Positions 1 to 6,108 of a DNA stretch of 12,087 nt are shown here, piece after piece. The number at the start of each line of letters is the position of its first letter. Position 1 is the stretch's first letter. Position numbers and translations under genes: made by a program. Below the pieces are notes generated by a model, which saw only the letters and a program-made list of their open reading frames with translations, did no database searches and was not told the origin of the DNA. The stretch comes from CAZFNQ01 sp964652125 (GTDB lineage: Bacteria > Patescibacteriota > Saccharimonadia > Saccharimonadales > JANWIN01): contig CAZZAE010000031.1 of assembly GCA_964652125.1 (NCBI GenBank), positions 1 to 12,087 of the forward strand, written 5' to 3'.

Positions 1-14
1 GTGAAGTTCAACCG

Positions 15-560
15 ATGCAAGTTACCCCGACTAAATTTGAGGGATTATTCCAAGTTGGGTTCAAAACAATTGAAGACGAACGCGGTTCAGTTATGGAGTT
101 TTACCGCCAGTCAGAGTTTGCCGCTACCGGTTTACCTACGCTTAACGACCGACCTCAGGTTAACGCTCCACTAACAGTTAAAGGAGCTGTGCGCGGCATA
201 CATGCTGAGGATGCACATAAATTGGTATCTGTAGCCAGTGGCAAAATTTATGCCGTTATTGTAGATTTACGCAAAGAATCAATAACCGCCGGGCAATGGC
301 AAGGATTTGAGCTTAAGCGTGGACAAGGTTTATTTATCTCAAAAGGTCTAGGAAATTCGTTTCAATCACTTAGTGATGAACCATCGGTCTACTTATATTA
401 CTTTGAACAGGAATGGCGCCCCGGTATGCCTGGCACAGCCTGTAATCCACTGGATCCCGACCTAAATATTAGGTGGCCAATCGCAGAAGGTCAAGGTATG
501 ATTATTTCCGAAAAAGATCGCAACAATCCATCTTTAAAAGAGGCGCTTGGTCGTGGATGA
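15..560 (+). CDS. rfbC: dTDP-4-dehydrorhamnose 3,5-epimerase family protein (RfbC/RmlC)
   Basis: This cytosolic cupin enzyme would epimerise dTDP-4-keto-6-deoxyglucose at C3 and C5 in dTDP-L-rhamnose synthesis. Visible RmlC features are DERG (21-24), RGIH with the catalytic-type His63, HKLVSVASG (68-76), VDLR (83-86), the NPLDPDLNIRWP segment near 144-155, and an SEKD close to the C-terminus. The length, 181 residues, is normal. Two positions differ from classical RmlC: the usual G-x-x-H-x-F motif reads GLGNSF (111-116), and the position of the classical catalytic Tyr (Salmonella Tyr138) appears to be Trp134. From memory, both changes, along with RGIHAE, occur in the epimerase half of the RfbC-RfbD fusion proteins of Actinobacteria. 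The reading frame stays open to the left edge (E-V-Q-P before Met1), so the start may lie further upstream; a weak GAAG at 3-6 is the only Shine-Dalgarno-like sequence. Its end overlaps rfbD. Confidence 0.88.
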   Translation: MQVTPTKFEGLFQVGFKTIEDERGSVMEFYRQSEFAATGLPTLNDRPQVNAPLTVKGAVRGIHAEDAHKLVSVASGKIYAVIVDLRKESITAGQWQGFELKRGQGLFISKGLGNSFQSLSDEPSVYLYYFEQEWRPGMPGTACNPLDPDLNIRWPIAEGQGMIISEKDRNNPSLKEALGRG

Positions 561-1407
561 TACAAGCATCTTCATAGTCGGATCAAAGGGACAGTTGGGA
601 TTAGCCTTGCAAAAGCAATACCCCGGTGCCCAGAGTGCCGACATTGATGAGTTAGATATAACAGATAAAAAGTCCGTTGAGGCTTTTAATTGGTCTGGTA
701 TTAAAACAATTATAAATGTCGCTGCTTATACTAATGTTGACGGCGCCGAGTCCAGTGACAGTCGCCCGACTGCGTGGCAAGTTAATGCCACTGCCGTTGG
801 ACATTTGCAGCATGTCGCCGCTAAAAATGATATGACTCTGCTTCACATATCAACCGACTATGTATTTGATGGAACCAGAACCCCACATACGGAAGATGAG
901 CCATTTAGCCCGCTGAGTGTCTACGGCGCCAGCAAAGCTGCCGGTGACATTATTGTCCAGCTTGTACCTAAGCATTATATTTTACGCACTTCATGGGTGA
1001 TTGGCGAAGGCAAAAACTTTGTCCGTACAATGCTGGAGCTAGGTAAAAAGGGTGATAATCCGACTGTTGTTAACGATCAGGTAGGTAGGCTTACTTTTAC
1101 AAGTGAATTAGTCAGGGCAATCGATCATTTACTCAAAAATCAGGCTGCATTCGGTACATATAATGTTTCAAACGATGGTGAACCGGCTAGTTGGGCAGCT
1201 ATCGCTGCGGAGGTTTTCAAGCTAGCTGGGCTTAATAACACTGTCGCCAGTACAACTACAGCAGAATATTATAAAGATAAGTTGGGAGTTGCTCCTCGAC
1301 CGCTACAAAGTACTTTAGACCTTACTAAAATTCACACTACTGGTTTTAGTAGCATCGATTGGCGCAATGATCTAGCAGACTATATAAACAAGGAGATGAA
1401 ATTGTGA
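553..1407 (+). CDS. rfbD: dTDP-4-dehydrorhamnose reductase (RfbD/RmlD)
   Basis: This NAD(P)H-dependent short-chain dehydrogenase-type enzyme makes dTDP-L-rhamnose from the 4-keto product of RfbC. Counting from GTG 553 (284 residues), the Rossmann motif is GSKGQLG (10-16), NVAAYTNVD is at 55-63, STDYVFDG at 100-107, and the YxxxK pair is Tyr124/Lys128. A C-terminal RPLQSTLD segment matches the family's RPxxS substrate-binding motif. I chose GTG 553 because AGAGG at 539-543 is 9 nt upstream; TTG 547 is in frame but would leave only 3 nt. The gene overlaps the end of rfbC by 8 nt in a different frame and its stop overlaps the rfbA start, so the three are probably co-transcribed and translationally coupled. 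Confidence 0.93.
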   Translation: MDDTSIFIVGSKGQLGLALQKQYPGAQSADIDELDITDKKSVEAFNWSGIKTIINVAAYTNVDGAESSDSRPTAWQVNATAVGHLQHVAAKNDMTLLHISTDYVFDGTRTPHTEDEPFSPLSVYGASKAAGDIIVQLVPKHYILRTSWVIGEGKNFVRTMLELGKKGDNPTVVNDQVGRLTFTSELVRAIDHLLKNQAAFGTYNVSNDGEPASWAAIAAEVFKLAGLNNTVASTTTAEYYKDKLGVAPRPLQSTLDLTKIHTTGFSSIDWRNDLADYINKEMKL

Positions 1408-2267
1408 AAGGTATTATTCTAGCCGGTGGTTTAGGTACCCGTTTATACCCGTTAACGTTGGCCGTAAGTAAACAATTAATGCCGATATACGATAAGCCAA
1501 TGATTTACTATCCCCTTAGCACGTTAATGAGTGCTGGTATCCGAGAAATTTTAATTATATCTACGCCTCACGACTTACCGCGTTTTGAACAGTTACTTGG
1601 TGATGGTCGGCAAATTGGTTGCAGCTTCAGCTATAAAGCTCAAGAACAACCCAAAGGATTGGCTGACGCTTTTATTATTGGTGAAGAATTTATTGGCAGT
1701 GATAAAGTTGCTATGATTTTAGGCGATAATATTTTTTATGGCTCGCAAATAGATAATCAACTAAAGCAATACGTTAATGTTGACGGTGCTGTCGGTTTTG
1801 CCGCCCAAGTATCCGATCCTAGACGCTATGGAGTATATGAATTCGACAAAGACATGAATGTCTTATCGATCGAGGAAAAACCAAGTCAACCAAAATCTAA
1901 TTATGCCAACGCCGGATTATATTTTTTCGATAATGCAGTTGTTCAAATAGCTAAAACTGTAACTCCTAGTGAACGTGGCGAACTGGAAATTACTTCTGTT
2001 TTAGATGCTTATTTAAAACAAGACAAGCTTAAAGTTTGCCTACTAGACCGCGGCTCTGCCTGGCTCGATACGGGTACATTTGATAGCATGACCCAGGCTG
2101 CTCAGTTCGTACAAGTAATTGAAGAGCGTCAGGGACTAAAAATCGGCTGCATCGAAGAGATAGCATTTCTGCAAGGCTTCATTGATGCCAGCCAGCTAGA
2201 AAAACTTGCGGCACCTCTGCAAAAAAGTGGCTACGGCCAATACCTAGTTTCATTATTAGGCAAGTAG
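1404..2267 (+). CDS. rfbA: Glucose-1-phosphate thymidylyltransferase (RfbA/RmlA)
   Basis: This cytosolic nucleotidyltransferase makes dTDP-glucose from dTTP and glucose 1-phosphate, the first step to dTDP-rhamnose. At 287 residues it is full length. The signature GGLGTRL is at 8-14, followed by SKQLMPIYDKPMIYYPL with the conserved Lys24. QPKGLADAF is at 82-90, the metal-binding GDN at 107-109, EEKP at 157-160, NAGLY at 169-173 and WLDTGT at 220-225. The GTG start overlaps the rfbD TGA (GTGA at 1404-1407), and AAGGAG at 1390-1395 is 8 nt upstream. It is the last gene of the rhamnose operon in view. I see no strong terminator hairpin after it; a new promoter follows about 55 nt downstream. Confidence 0.96.
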   Translation: MKGIILAGGLGTRLYPLTLAVSKQLMPIYDKPMIYYPLSTLMSAGIREILIISTPHDLPRFEQLLGDGRQIGCSFSYKAQEQPKGLADAFIIGEEFIGSDKVAMILGDNIFYGSQIDNQLKQYVNVDGAVGFAAQVSDPRRYGVYEFDKDMNVLSIEEKPSQPKSNYANAGLYFFDNAVVQIAKTVTPSERGELEITSVLDAYLKQDKLKVCLLDRGSAWLDTGTFDSMTQAAQFVQVIEERQGLKIGCIEEIAFLQGFIDASQLEKLAAPLQKSGYGQYLVSLLGK

Positions 2268-2322
2268 ACTACTATAGAATCCTTAGCAAAGTTCATTTCA
2301 CTAAAAAATAAGCATAAGCCTG

Positions 2323-2351
2323 TTGACTTGATAGTTCTCTTGCTCAATACT
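2323..2351 (+). promoter_or_regulatory. Promoter of the fibre-like surface protein
   Basis: TTGACT (2323-2328) is a near-consensus -35 box. It lies exactly 17 nt before AATACT (2346-2351), a weaker -10. Transcription would start near 2358, leaving a leader of about 41 nt that carries GAGGAG (2386-2391) 7 nt before TTG 2399. This separates the gene from the rhamnose operon. Confidence 0.55.
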
Positions 2352-2398
2352 AGTTGTTACAGGTAAAAATTAATCGAATAGTCACGAGGAGAATAATT

Positions 2399-3310
2399 TT
2401 GAGTTATATTAAAAAGATTTTAACAAGTTCGGCCGTAGGGCTTGGCGGCACGCTACTTATAACTATGTCGGCATCGGCATTGGTACAAACAGCTGATATA
2501 GCCAATGGTGCTGTCACTAGTGCAAAAATCGCCGGCGGCGCAGTAATGACGGCAAATTTGTCTGCCAACGCCGTTAGAACAAGCAATATCGTTAACGGAG
2601 GAGTCACTAGTGACGATATTAAAAATGGAACCATTAGGGGTGGAGACCTAGCAAGTGATATACAGATTGCTAGTGATGTAACCCGAGCCACAGGTGATAC
2701 TGGTTCGTTCCAAAATATAGCCGGTGATGTAACCTATCAAGGTGCAGCTGGTGGAACTAGCGCATTTCACGCTGGTGTAATGGGTCATTTCCATGGATCG
2801 ACTCTTACCAATTCGCAAGCAGAGGCCTATCATGCTGGTGTCATCGGCGCTTACTCCGTTGCCACAAGCGATGCAGTGACTGGTCCAAAAGCTGGAGTAG
2901 TTGGTGCTATTGGAGTTGATGGTGACGCAAGTACTGCAGCTACTGCAGGTGTGATGTCAGTAATAGATGGCGGTCAGGGAGCAGCAGTTATTACTGGAAA
3001 CGCAGCATATGGAGTTCAATATCTAAATGATAATGCTTCTTCTAAATTTGCGTACGGTCTTAATCTGAGTCACGTAGCAGTGTCACCTTATCCGGCTGTT
3101 TCCTACAGCACAGCTGACATTCGTTTAAGCAACGGTCAGGAAGTTTACACTGGTTCTGCTACAACAAGAGCAGCTGTAAGGTCCCAAGCAGGCACACAAG
3201 GCGCTATCGGTTCGGTTTACTTGTCTTCGGCCGGTAAGATGTACGTAAAAGTCGCTGCAGCTGCCGCTGATACAGACTGGCAGAGAGTTACGACAACAGC
3301 CGCTGACTAG
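2399..3310 (+). CDS. Secreted pentapeptide-repeat-like / tail-fibre-like surface protein
   Basis: No named family is recognised with certainty. The chosen start is TTG 2399 (303 residues), since GAGGAG at 2386-2391 is 7 nt upstream and the protein then begins with a clean signal peptide: SYIKK, a hydrophobic core, and an ASA cleavage site at 25-27. An in-frame TTG at 2354 would precede the Shine-Dalgarno and overlap the promoter, so I reject it. Residues 32-84 form five 10-residue repeats. Residues 122-222 carry recurring AGV[MIV]G-type motifs (AGVMG 125, AGVIG 146, AGVVG 165, AGVM 183) spaced 18-21 apart, suggesting beta-solenoid coils. The C-terminus, with GSVYLSSAGKMYVKV and DTDWQRV, resembles the ends of phage tail-fibre-like and CPR surface proteins. 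There is no membrane anchor or sorting signal after the signal peptide. It is probably exported and displayed or released. A role in adhesion is inference. Confidence 0.82.
   Translation: MSYIKKILTSSAVGLGGTLLITMSASALVQTADIANGAVTSAKIAGGAVMTANLSANAVRTSNIVNGGVTSDDIKNGTIRGGDLASDIQIASDVTRATGDTGSFQNIAGDVTYQGAAGGTSAFHAGVMGHFHGSTLTNSQAEAYHAGVIGAYSVATSDAVTGPKAGVVGAIGVDGDASTAATAGVMSVIDGGQGAAVITGNAAYGVQYLNDNASSKFAYGLNLSHVAVSPYPAVSYSTADIRLSNGQEVYTGSATTRAAVRSQAGTQGAIGSVYLSSAGKMYVKVAAAAADTDWQRVTTTAAD
2492..2650 (+). repeat. Decapeptide (2 x 5) repeat region inside the surface protein
   Basis: Residues 32-84 of the surface protein repeat with an exact 10-residue (30-bp) period. Ile/Leu falls at 34, 44, 54, 64, 74 and 84; Val/Ile falls at 39, 49, 59, 69 and 79. 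The residue two before each is mostly Ala, Gly or Ser. This gives 11 consecutive five-residue steps resembling pentapeptide-repeat proteins, which fold as right-handed quadrilateral beta-helices. The DNA repeats are degenerate apart from short matches such as GTCACTAGTG, so the constraint is on the protein. Confidence 0.8.
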
Positions 3311-3340
3311 TTCTTTAAAGACAAAAAACAAAAGTAGAAA

Positions 3341-3367
3341 AACGGCCTCTCTTATGGGAGGTCGTTT
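3341..3367 (+). terminator. Probable intrinsic terminator after the surface protein
   Basis: AACGGCCTCTC (3341-3351) pairs with GGGAGGTCGTT (3356-3366) through 11 base pairs, two of them G-U, around a TTAT loop. An A-rich run precedes it, and a short, imperfect T-rich stretch (TTTACATTT) follows. The right arm runs into the -35 box of the next promoter. Confidence 0.65.
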
Positions 3368-3394
3368 ACATTTAGCGTGTTGTCATTATATAGT
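3365..3394 (+). promoter_or_regulatory. Promoter giving a very short leader for the first anchored protein
   Basis: TTTACA (3365-3370) and TATAGT (3389-3394) each match consensus at 5 of 6 positions and are 18 nt apart. Transcription would start about 3401, 4 nt before ATG 3405, so the mRNA would be almost leaderless. No Shine-Dalgarno is visible. Confidence 0.6.
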
Positions 3395-3404
3395 TGCTTA
3401 AGTT

Positions 3405-3983
3405 ATGAAGTGGAACTTTGATAACAAATACTCAAGATTAGTCATATTGGCGTTAGTCTTTATCTTCCTGGGCCTTCTAATCAGCTACCTAAATTTTCAA
3501 AAAAGCTCTTCTCCCCAGACCACAAGCAACTCAGGTTATACTACCATTAACGATAATTCGGCTGGACTGTCATTTAACATGAGCAAGAATTTTCAAGCCA
3601 TTCCCCGAAATAAAGTAGTCTTACTCAGCAAAGCATTATATGCCTTCCAAGTACCTAATGACGCAAATGCAGAGTGTATAATTTCTCAGACCAAGTCTGG
3701 TAAAGTTACAGCTGGTCAACTACGCGACGGAGTGTTTAAGGTAATCAAGGATAATCATGCAAGTGCTAATTTAGACAGTTCGGGTATTGTTCAGGTCGGG
3801 GCAGCCCGAGGTGTATTATTACAAGTAAGCTATAAGGACAACGGATTAAGTATTAAGCGCGCAGAGATAGCCGCAGTCGGGAAAACTAATATTACCTTTG
3901 CCTATTGCCAAAGCCTAGCCGCAGATAGTTCTAAGTACTACAAGGATTTCACAACTTTCTTTTCATCTCTAAAAGTCCATTAG
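3405..3983 (+). CDS. Membrane-anchored extracytoplasmic protein, possible PsbP/DUF1795-like fold
   Basis: I do not recognise this 192-residue protein firmly. It has a short positively charged N-terminus, one membrane segment (about 12-29), a Ser/Thr/Gln-rich linker (33-45), and an outside domain (46-192). The domain's pattern of alternating strands and a closing YYKDFTTFFSSLKV helix resembles small PsbP/DUF1795-type domains, which is a guess from pattern. Cys91 and Cys168 are its only cysteines and could form a disulfide outside the cell. The start is ATG 3405, with a promoter directly upstream and no Shine-Dalgarno. Size, architecture and position match the next gene, so the two may be distant paralogues, although identity is low by eye. 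Orientation is N-in, C-out by the positive-inside rule. Confidence 0.72.
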   Translation: MKWNFDNKYSRLVILALVFIFLGLLISYLNFQKSSSPQTTSNSGYTTINDNSAGLSFNMSKNFQAIPRNKVVLLSKALYAFQVPNDANAECIISQTKSGKVTAGQLRDGVFKVIKDNHASANLDSSGIVQVGAARGVLLQVSYKDNGLSIKRAEIAAVGKTNITFAYCQSLAADSSKYYKDFTTFFSSLKVH

Positions 3984-4021
3984 GTATAGCTTAAACGTTA
4001 TGTCGATACTTTTCTATCCTC

Positions 4022-4027
4022 TATACT
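4022..4027 (+). promoter_or_regulatory. -10 box for a leaderless transcript
   Basis: TATACT (4022-4027) ends 7 nt before ATG 4035, which places the expected transcription start at or next to the A of the start codon. I find no good -35 box at 16-18 nt. AAAGG at 4028-4032 is only 2 nt from the ATG, too close to serve as a Shine-Dalgarno. Confidence 0.5.
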
Positions 4028-4034
4028 AAAGGTA

Positions 4035-4634
4035 ATGGCTGTTAATAGTTGGCGATATAATAAAGACATTTTGTTGGTGGTATTGGGTGGTGTAATTATT
4101 GTTCTTGTCATACTTTTAGCATCTAAAAATAGCAGTAATAACCAACAAAGTACCAATGGTACAGCCAAAATTGGCATTAGCCAGGTAGCCATAACACCCA
4201 GTGGCATGAAGTATCCAACTGGCTGGCAAGAACTAAGCCAAATTAATCTTGCCGATAAAAGCGCCAGCGTAATCTCTGAAGCTGTTCACAGCAACCCTGA
4301 TGCCCAAGCAATTATTAGAATAAACCAAGGCCCATTGGCCAATGGCTTTGATATAAACAAGTCTGTAACCGAGACTATCGGCAAGCTTAAAAGTAATCTG
4401 ACGAGCTTTACATTAGTTAGTAATAAGATAATCCAATTAGGTAAAAACCAAGCCATAAATATTACATACAAATATTCAAATGCCGGGCAAATGTATGAGC
4501 AAACCCAGGTCATAGTACCAACTTCCAAAAAAACTTATTTCTTAACTATTACCGCAAAAGAATCCAACTTTAAACAAATAACGGATTCCGACAAGATACT
4601 GATCGCTCTATCTAAATACGTAGCTTCAAATTAA
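4035..4634 (+). CDS. Membrane-anchored extracytoplasmic protein, possible PsbP-like domain
   Basis: This 199-residue protein is not firmly recognised. A short cytoplasmic N-terminus with Arg7 and Lys10 precedes one membrane segment (about 11-29). A Asn/Ser/Gln-rich linker follows (31-42), then an outside domain. The domain includes PSGMKYPTGWQELSQ, a VIPT-type strand near the C-terminus and a final helix, again in a PsbP/DUF1795-like order. It has no cysteine, unlike its upstream neighbour. The two genes have the same architecture and direction, are 51 nt apart, and each has its own promoter-like sequence. Function is unknown; a surface or periplasmic-like binding role is inference. ATG 4035 is preferred because it coincides with the predicted transcription start. 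Confidence 0.72.
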   Translation: MAVNSWRYNKDILLVVLGGVIIVLVILLASKNSSNNQQSTNGTAKIGISQVAITPSGMKYPTGWQELSQINLADKSASVISEAVHSNPDAQAIIRINQGPLANGFDINKSVTETIGKLKSNLTSFTLVSNKIIQLGKNQAINITYKYSNAGQMYEQTQVIVPTSKKTYFLTITAKESNFKQITDSDKILIALSKYVASN

Positions 4635-4647
4635 AGTATTTGAAGTT
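4622..4647 (+). terminator. Weak hairpin over the stop codon, possible terminator
   Basis: AGCTTCAAAT (4622-4631) pairs with ATTTGAAGTT (4638-4647), with one G-U pair, around a 6-nt loop that contains most of the TAA stop. Only one further T directly follows, before AG. The stem is AT-rich, so termination would be weak; it may instead be a 3'-end stabilising hairpin. Confidence 0.35.
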
Positions 4648-4714
4648 TAGAATTGAGGCATTAGTGACATCGCGTGTTGTGGATTTGATAGGTGTATTCA
4701 TTGATGGTTTCACT

Positions 4715-4720
4715 TATAAT
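4715..4720 (+). promoter_or_regulatory. -10 box of the UDP-glucose dehydrogenase operon
   Basis: TATAAT (4715-4720) is a perfect -10 sequence. No matching -35 box sits at the usual distance; TTGATA at 4685-4690 is 24 nt away, too far. Transcription would start near 4727, giving a 17-nt leader with AGGAG (4732-4736) 7 nt before TTG 4744. Confidence 0.55.
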
Positions 4721-4743
4721 TACTTAGTCATAGGAGATACTCT

Positions 4744-6108
4744 TTGAGCACGGTTACAATTATTGGCACTGGCTACGTAGGGCTTACCACCGCTGTGCTA
4801 TTGGCAGAGTCAGGACATAGTGTCTATGCCCTTGATATTGACCAAGAGCGACTTGACTCTATTAAACGCGGTAAGTCATTCTTTTACGAAGCTGGCATGA
4901 ATAACTTGGTTAGTCGCATGGTTAAGTCCGGCGGGCTAATACCGACCGATTCATATCAAGACAGCATCGCAAATAGTAATTTTGTGTTTTCGTGTGTAGG
5001 TACGCCAGATAATCCAGATGGTAGTTCTAACCTTAACTACATTTATAGTTCTGCAGAAGAATCCGCCAAGTATATTAAAACTGGTGCTATCTTCGCGCAA
5101 AAAAGTACTGTGCCAGTTGGTACTGGTGAAAAACTTGAAACATTATTTATTAAGCTTGGGAAAAAGATTAAATATGTATCAAACCCAGAATTTCTAAGGG
5201 AAGGTGCAGCTATTGTCGACTCACTATGGCCGGATCGAGTCGTAATTGGCAGTCAGGATGAAACGGCTGCCAAGAAAGTCATGAAACTTTATCAGGACAT
5301 AGAAAATAATCGTAGCAAAATAATCAAGCATGCAGCTATTGCCTCACCAAAATTATCAAGTGAAAGTAAATATTTTATAACCGATCGCAGTAGCGCTGAG
5401 CTTGTCAAGGTTAGCTCCAACGCTTTCTTGGCATTAAAGATATCTTTTGCTAATTCAATTGCTAAATTAGCTGATCAAACCAGTGCGGATATTAATGAAG
5501 TTATGGATATAGTCGGTGCGGATAGGCGTATTGGCAGAGCTTTTTTAAGTGCTGGCCGTGGTTATGGAGGCGGCTGTTTCCCAAAAGACGTCACCGGCTT
5601 AATTTCTTCCGCCTCAAAACATGGTATCGATATGCAAATAATGGTCAGTACCGCTGACGTTAATGAATCTATGCCAGGTTATATAGACAATAAAGTAAAG
5701 TCTGCCCTAGGCAGTCTAAATAAAAAACAAATAGCCGTTTTGGGGTTGTCATTTAAGGCTGGCACTAGCGATGCTCGTAAATCACCAGGTGTGACTTTAG
5801 CTAATATATTGTCGCATAGTGGTGCAGTAGTAAAAGTCTTTGATCCAAAGGCTAATGGTGAGGCTAAAGAAGAGCTTAGGCGCAATATTGGGATTTGTGA
5901 TTCTATCGAAGATGCTGTCAGAAAAAGTGAAGCTATACTAATTGCGACTGATTGGCCTGAGTTTCTCAATTATGAACCTGGGAAGTTTGCCAAACTAATG
6001 AATGGTAAACTATTCGTAGATTGCGTTAATGCCTACAAAATTGCCGACATAGAGAAGGCGGGTCTAAAATATATAGGCGTAGGCAGAAATGGAAAAGCTG
6101 AGAAATGA
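4744..6108 (+). CDS. ugd: UDP-glucose 6-dehydrogenase
   Basis: This cytosolic enzyme oxidises UDP-glucose to UDP-glucuronate with two NAD+. Order along the 454 residues: Rossmann motif GTGYVGL (8-14), CVGTPDNPDGS (84-94), KSTVPVGTGE (120-129), NPEFLREGAA (147-156), AELVKVSSNAFLALKISF with Lys222 and Asn226, the nucleophile Cys278 in GRGYGGGCFPKD, then the C-terminal nucleotide-binding domain with GLSFKAGTSDARKSP and FVDCVNAY. All expected catalytic residues are present. Between LYQDI (182-186) and DRSSAEL (214-220) there are about 20 more residues than I expect for bacterial UDP-glucose dehydrogenases. The TTG start has AGGAG 7 nt upstream. Its stop overlaps the next gene's start (ATGA at 6105-6108), so the two are translationally coupled. 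UDP-N-acetyl-sugar dehydrogenases are related, but the sequence fits UDP-glucose enzymes better. Confidence 0.93.
   Translation: MSTVTIIGTGYVGLTTAVLLAESGHSVYALDIDQERLDSIKRGKSFFYEAGMNNLVSRMVKSGGLIPTDSYQDSIANSNFVFSCVGTPDNPDGSSNLNYIYSSAEESAKYIKTGAIFAQKSTVPVGTGEKLETLFIKLGKKIKYVSNPEFLREGAAIVDSLWPDRVVIGSQDETAAKKVMKLYQDIENNRSKIIKHAAIASPKLSSESKYFITDRSSAELVKVSSNAFLALKISFANSIAKLADQTSADINEVMDIVGADRRIGRAFLSAGRGYGGGCFPKDVTGLISSASKHGIDMQIMVSTADVNESMPGYIDNKVKSALGSLNKKQIAVLGLSFKAGTSDARKSPGVTLANILSHSGAVVKVFDPKANGEAKEELRRNIGICDSIEDAVRKSEAILIATDWPEFLNYEPGKFAKLMNGKLFVDCVNAYKIADIEKAGLKYIGVGRNGKAEK

Noticed and set aside
2354..2398. N-terminal extension of the surface protein from TTG 2354
   Set aside because: The codon overlaps the predicted promoter end and lies upstream of the Shine-Dalgarno at 2386-2391. 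It would also spoil the signal peptide by adding a charged, non-hydrophobic leader.
2404..2833. Minus-strand open frames opposite the surface-protein gene
   Set aside because: They are antisense shadows created by the repetitive, stop-poor sense codons; there is no Shine-Dalgarno or recognisable domain.
2399..3310. A prophage or phage-tail-derived gene cluster around the fibre-like protein
   Set aside because: No capsid, portal, terminase, integrase or other tail gene is in the window, and the protein has a Sec-type signal peptide, which phage fibres lack.
3375..4680. GCGTGTTGT repeated at 3375-3383 and 4672-4680, both in intergenic DNA before promoters
   Set aside because: Nine-base matches arise often by chance in 12 kb. 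The two copies also sit at different distances from their -10 boxes, so an operator is not supported.
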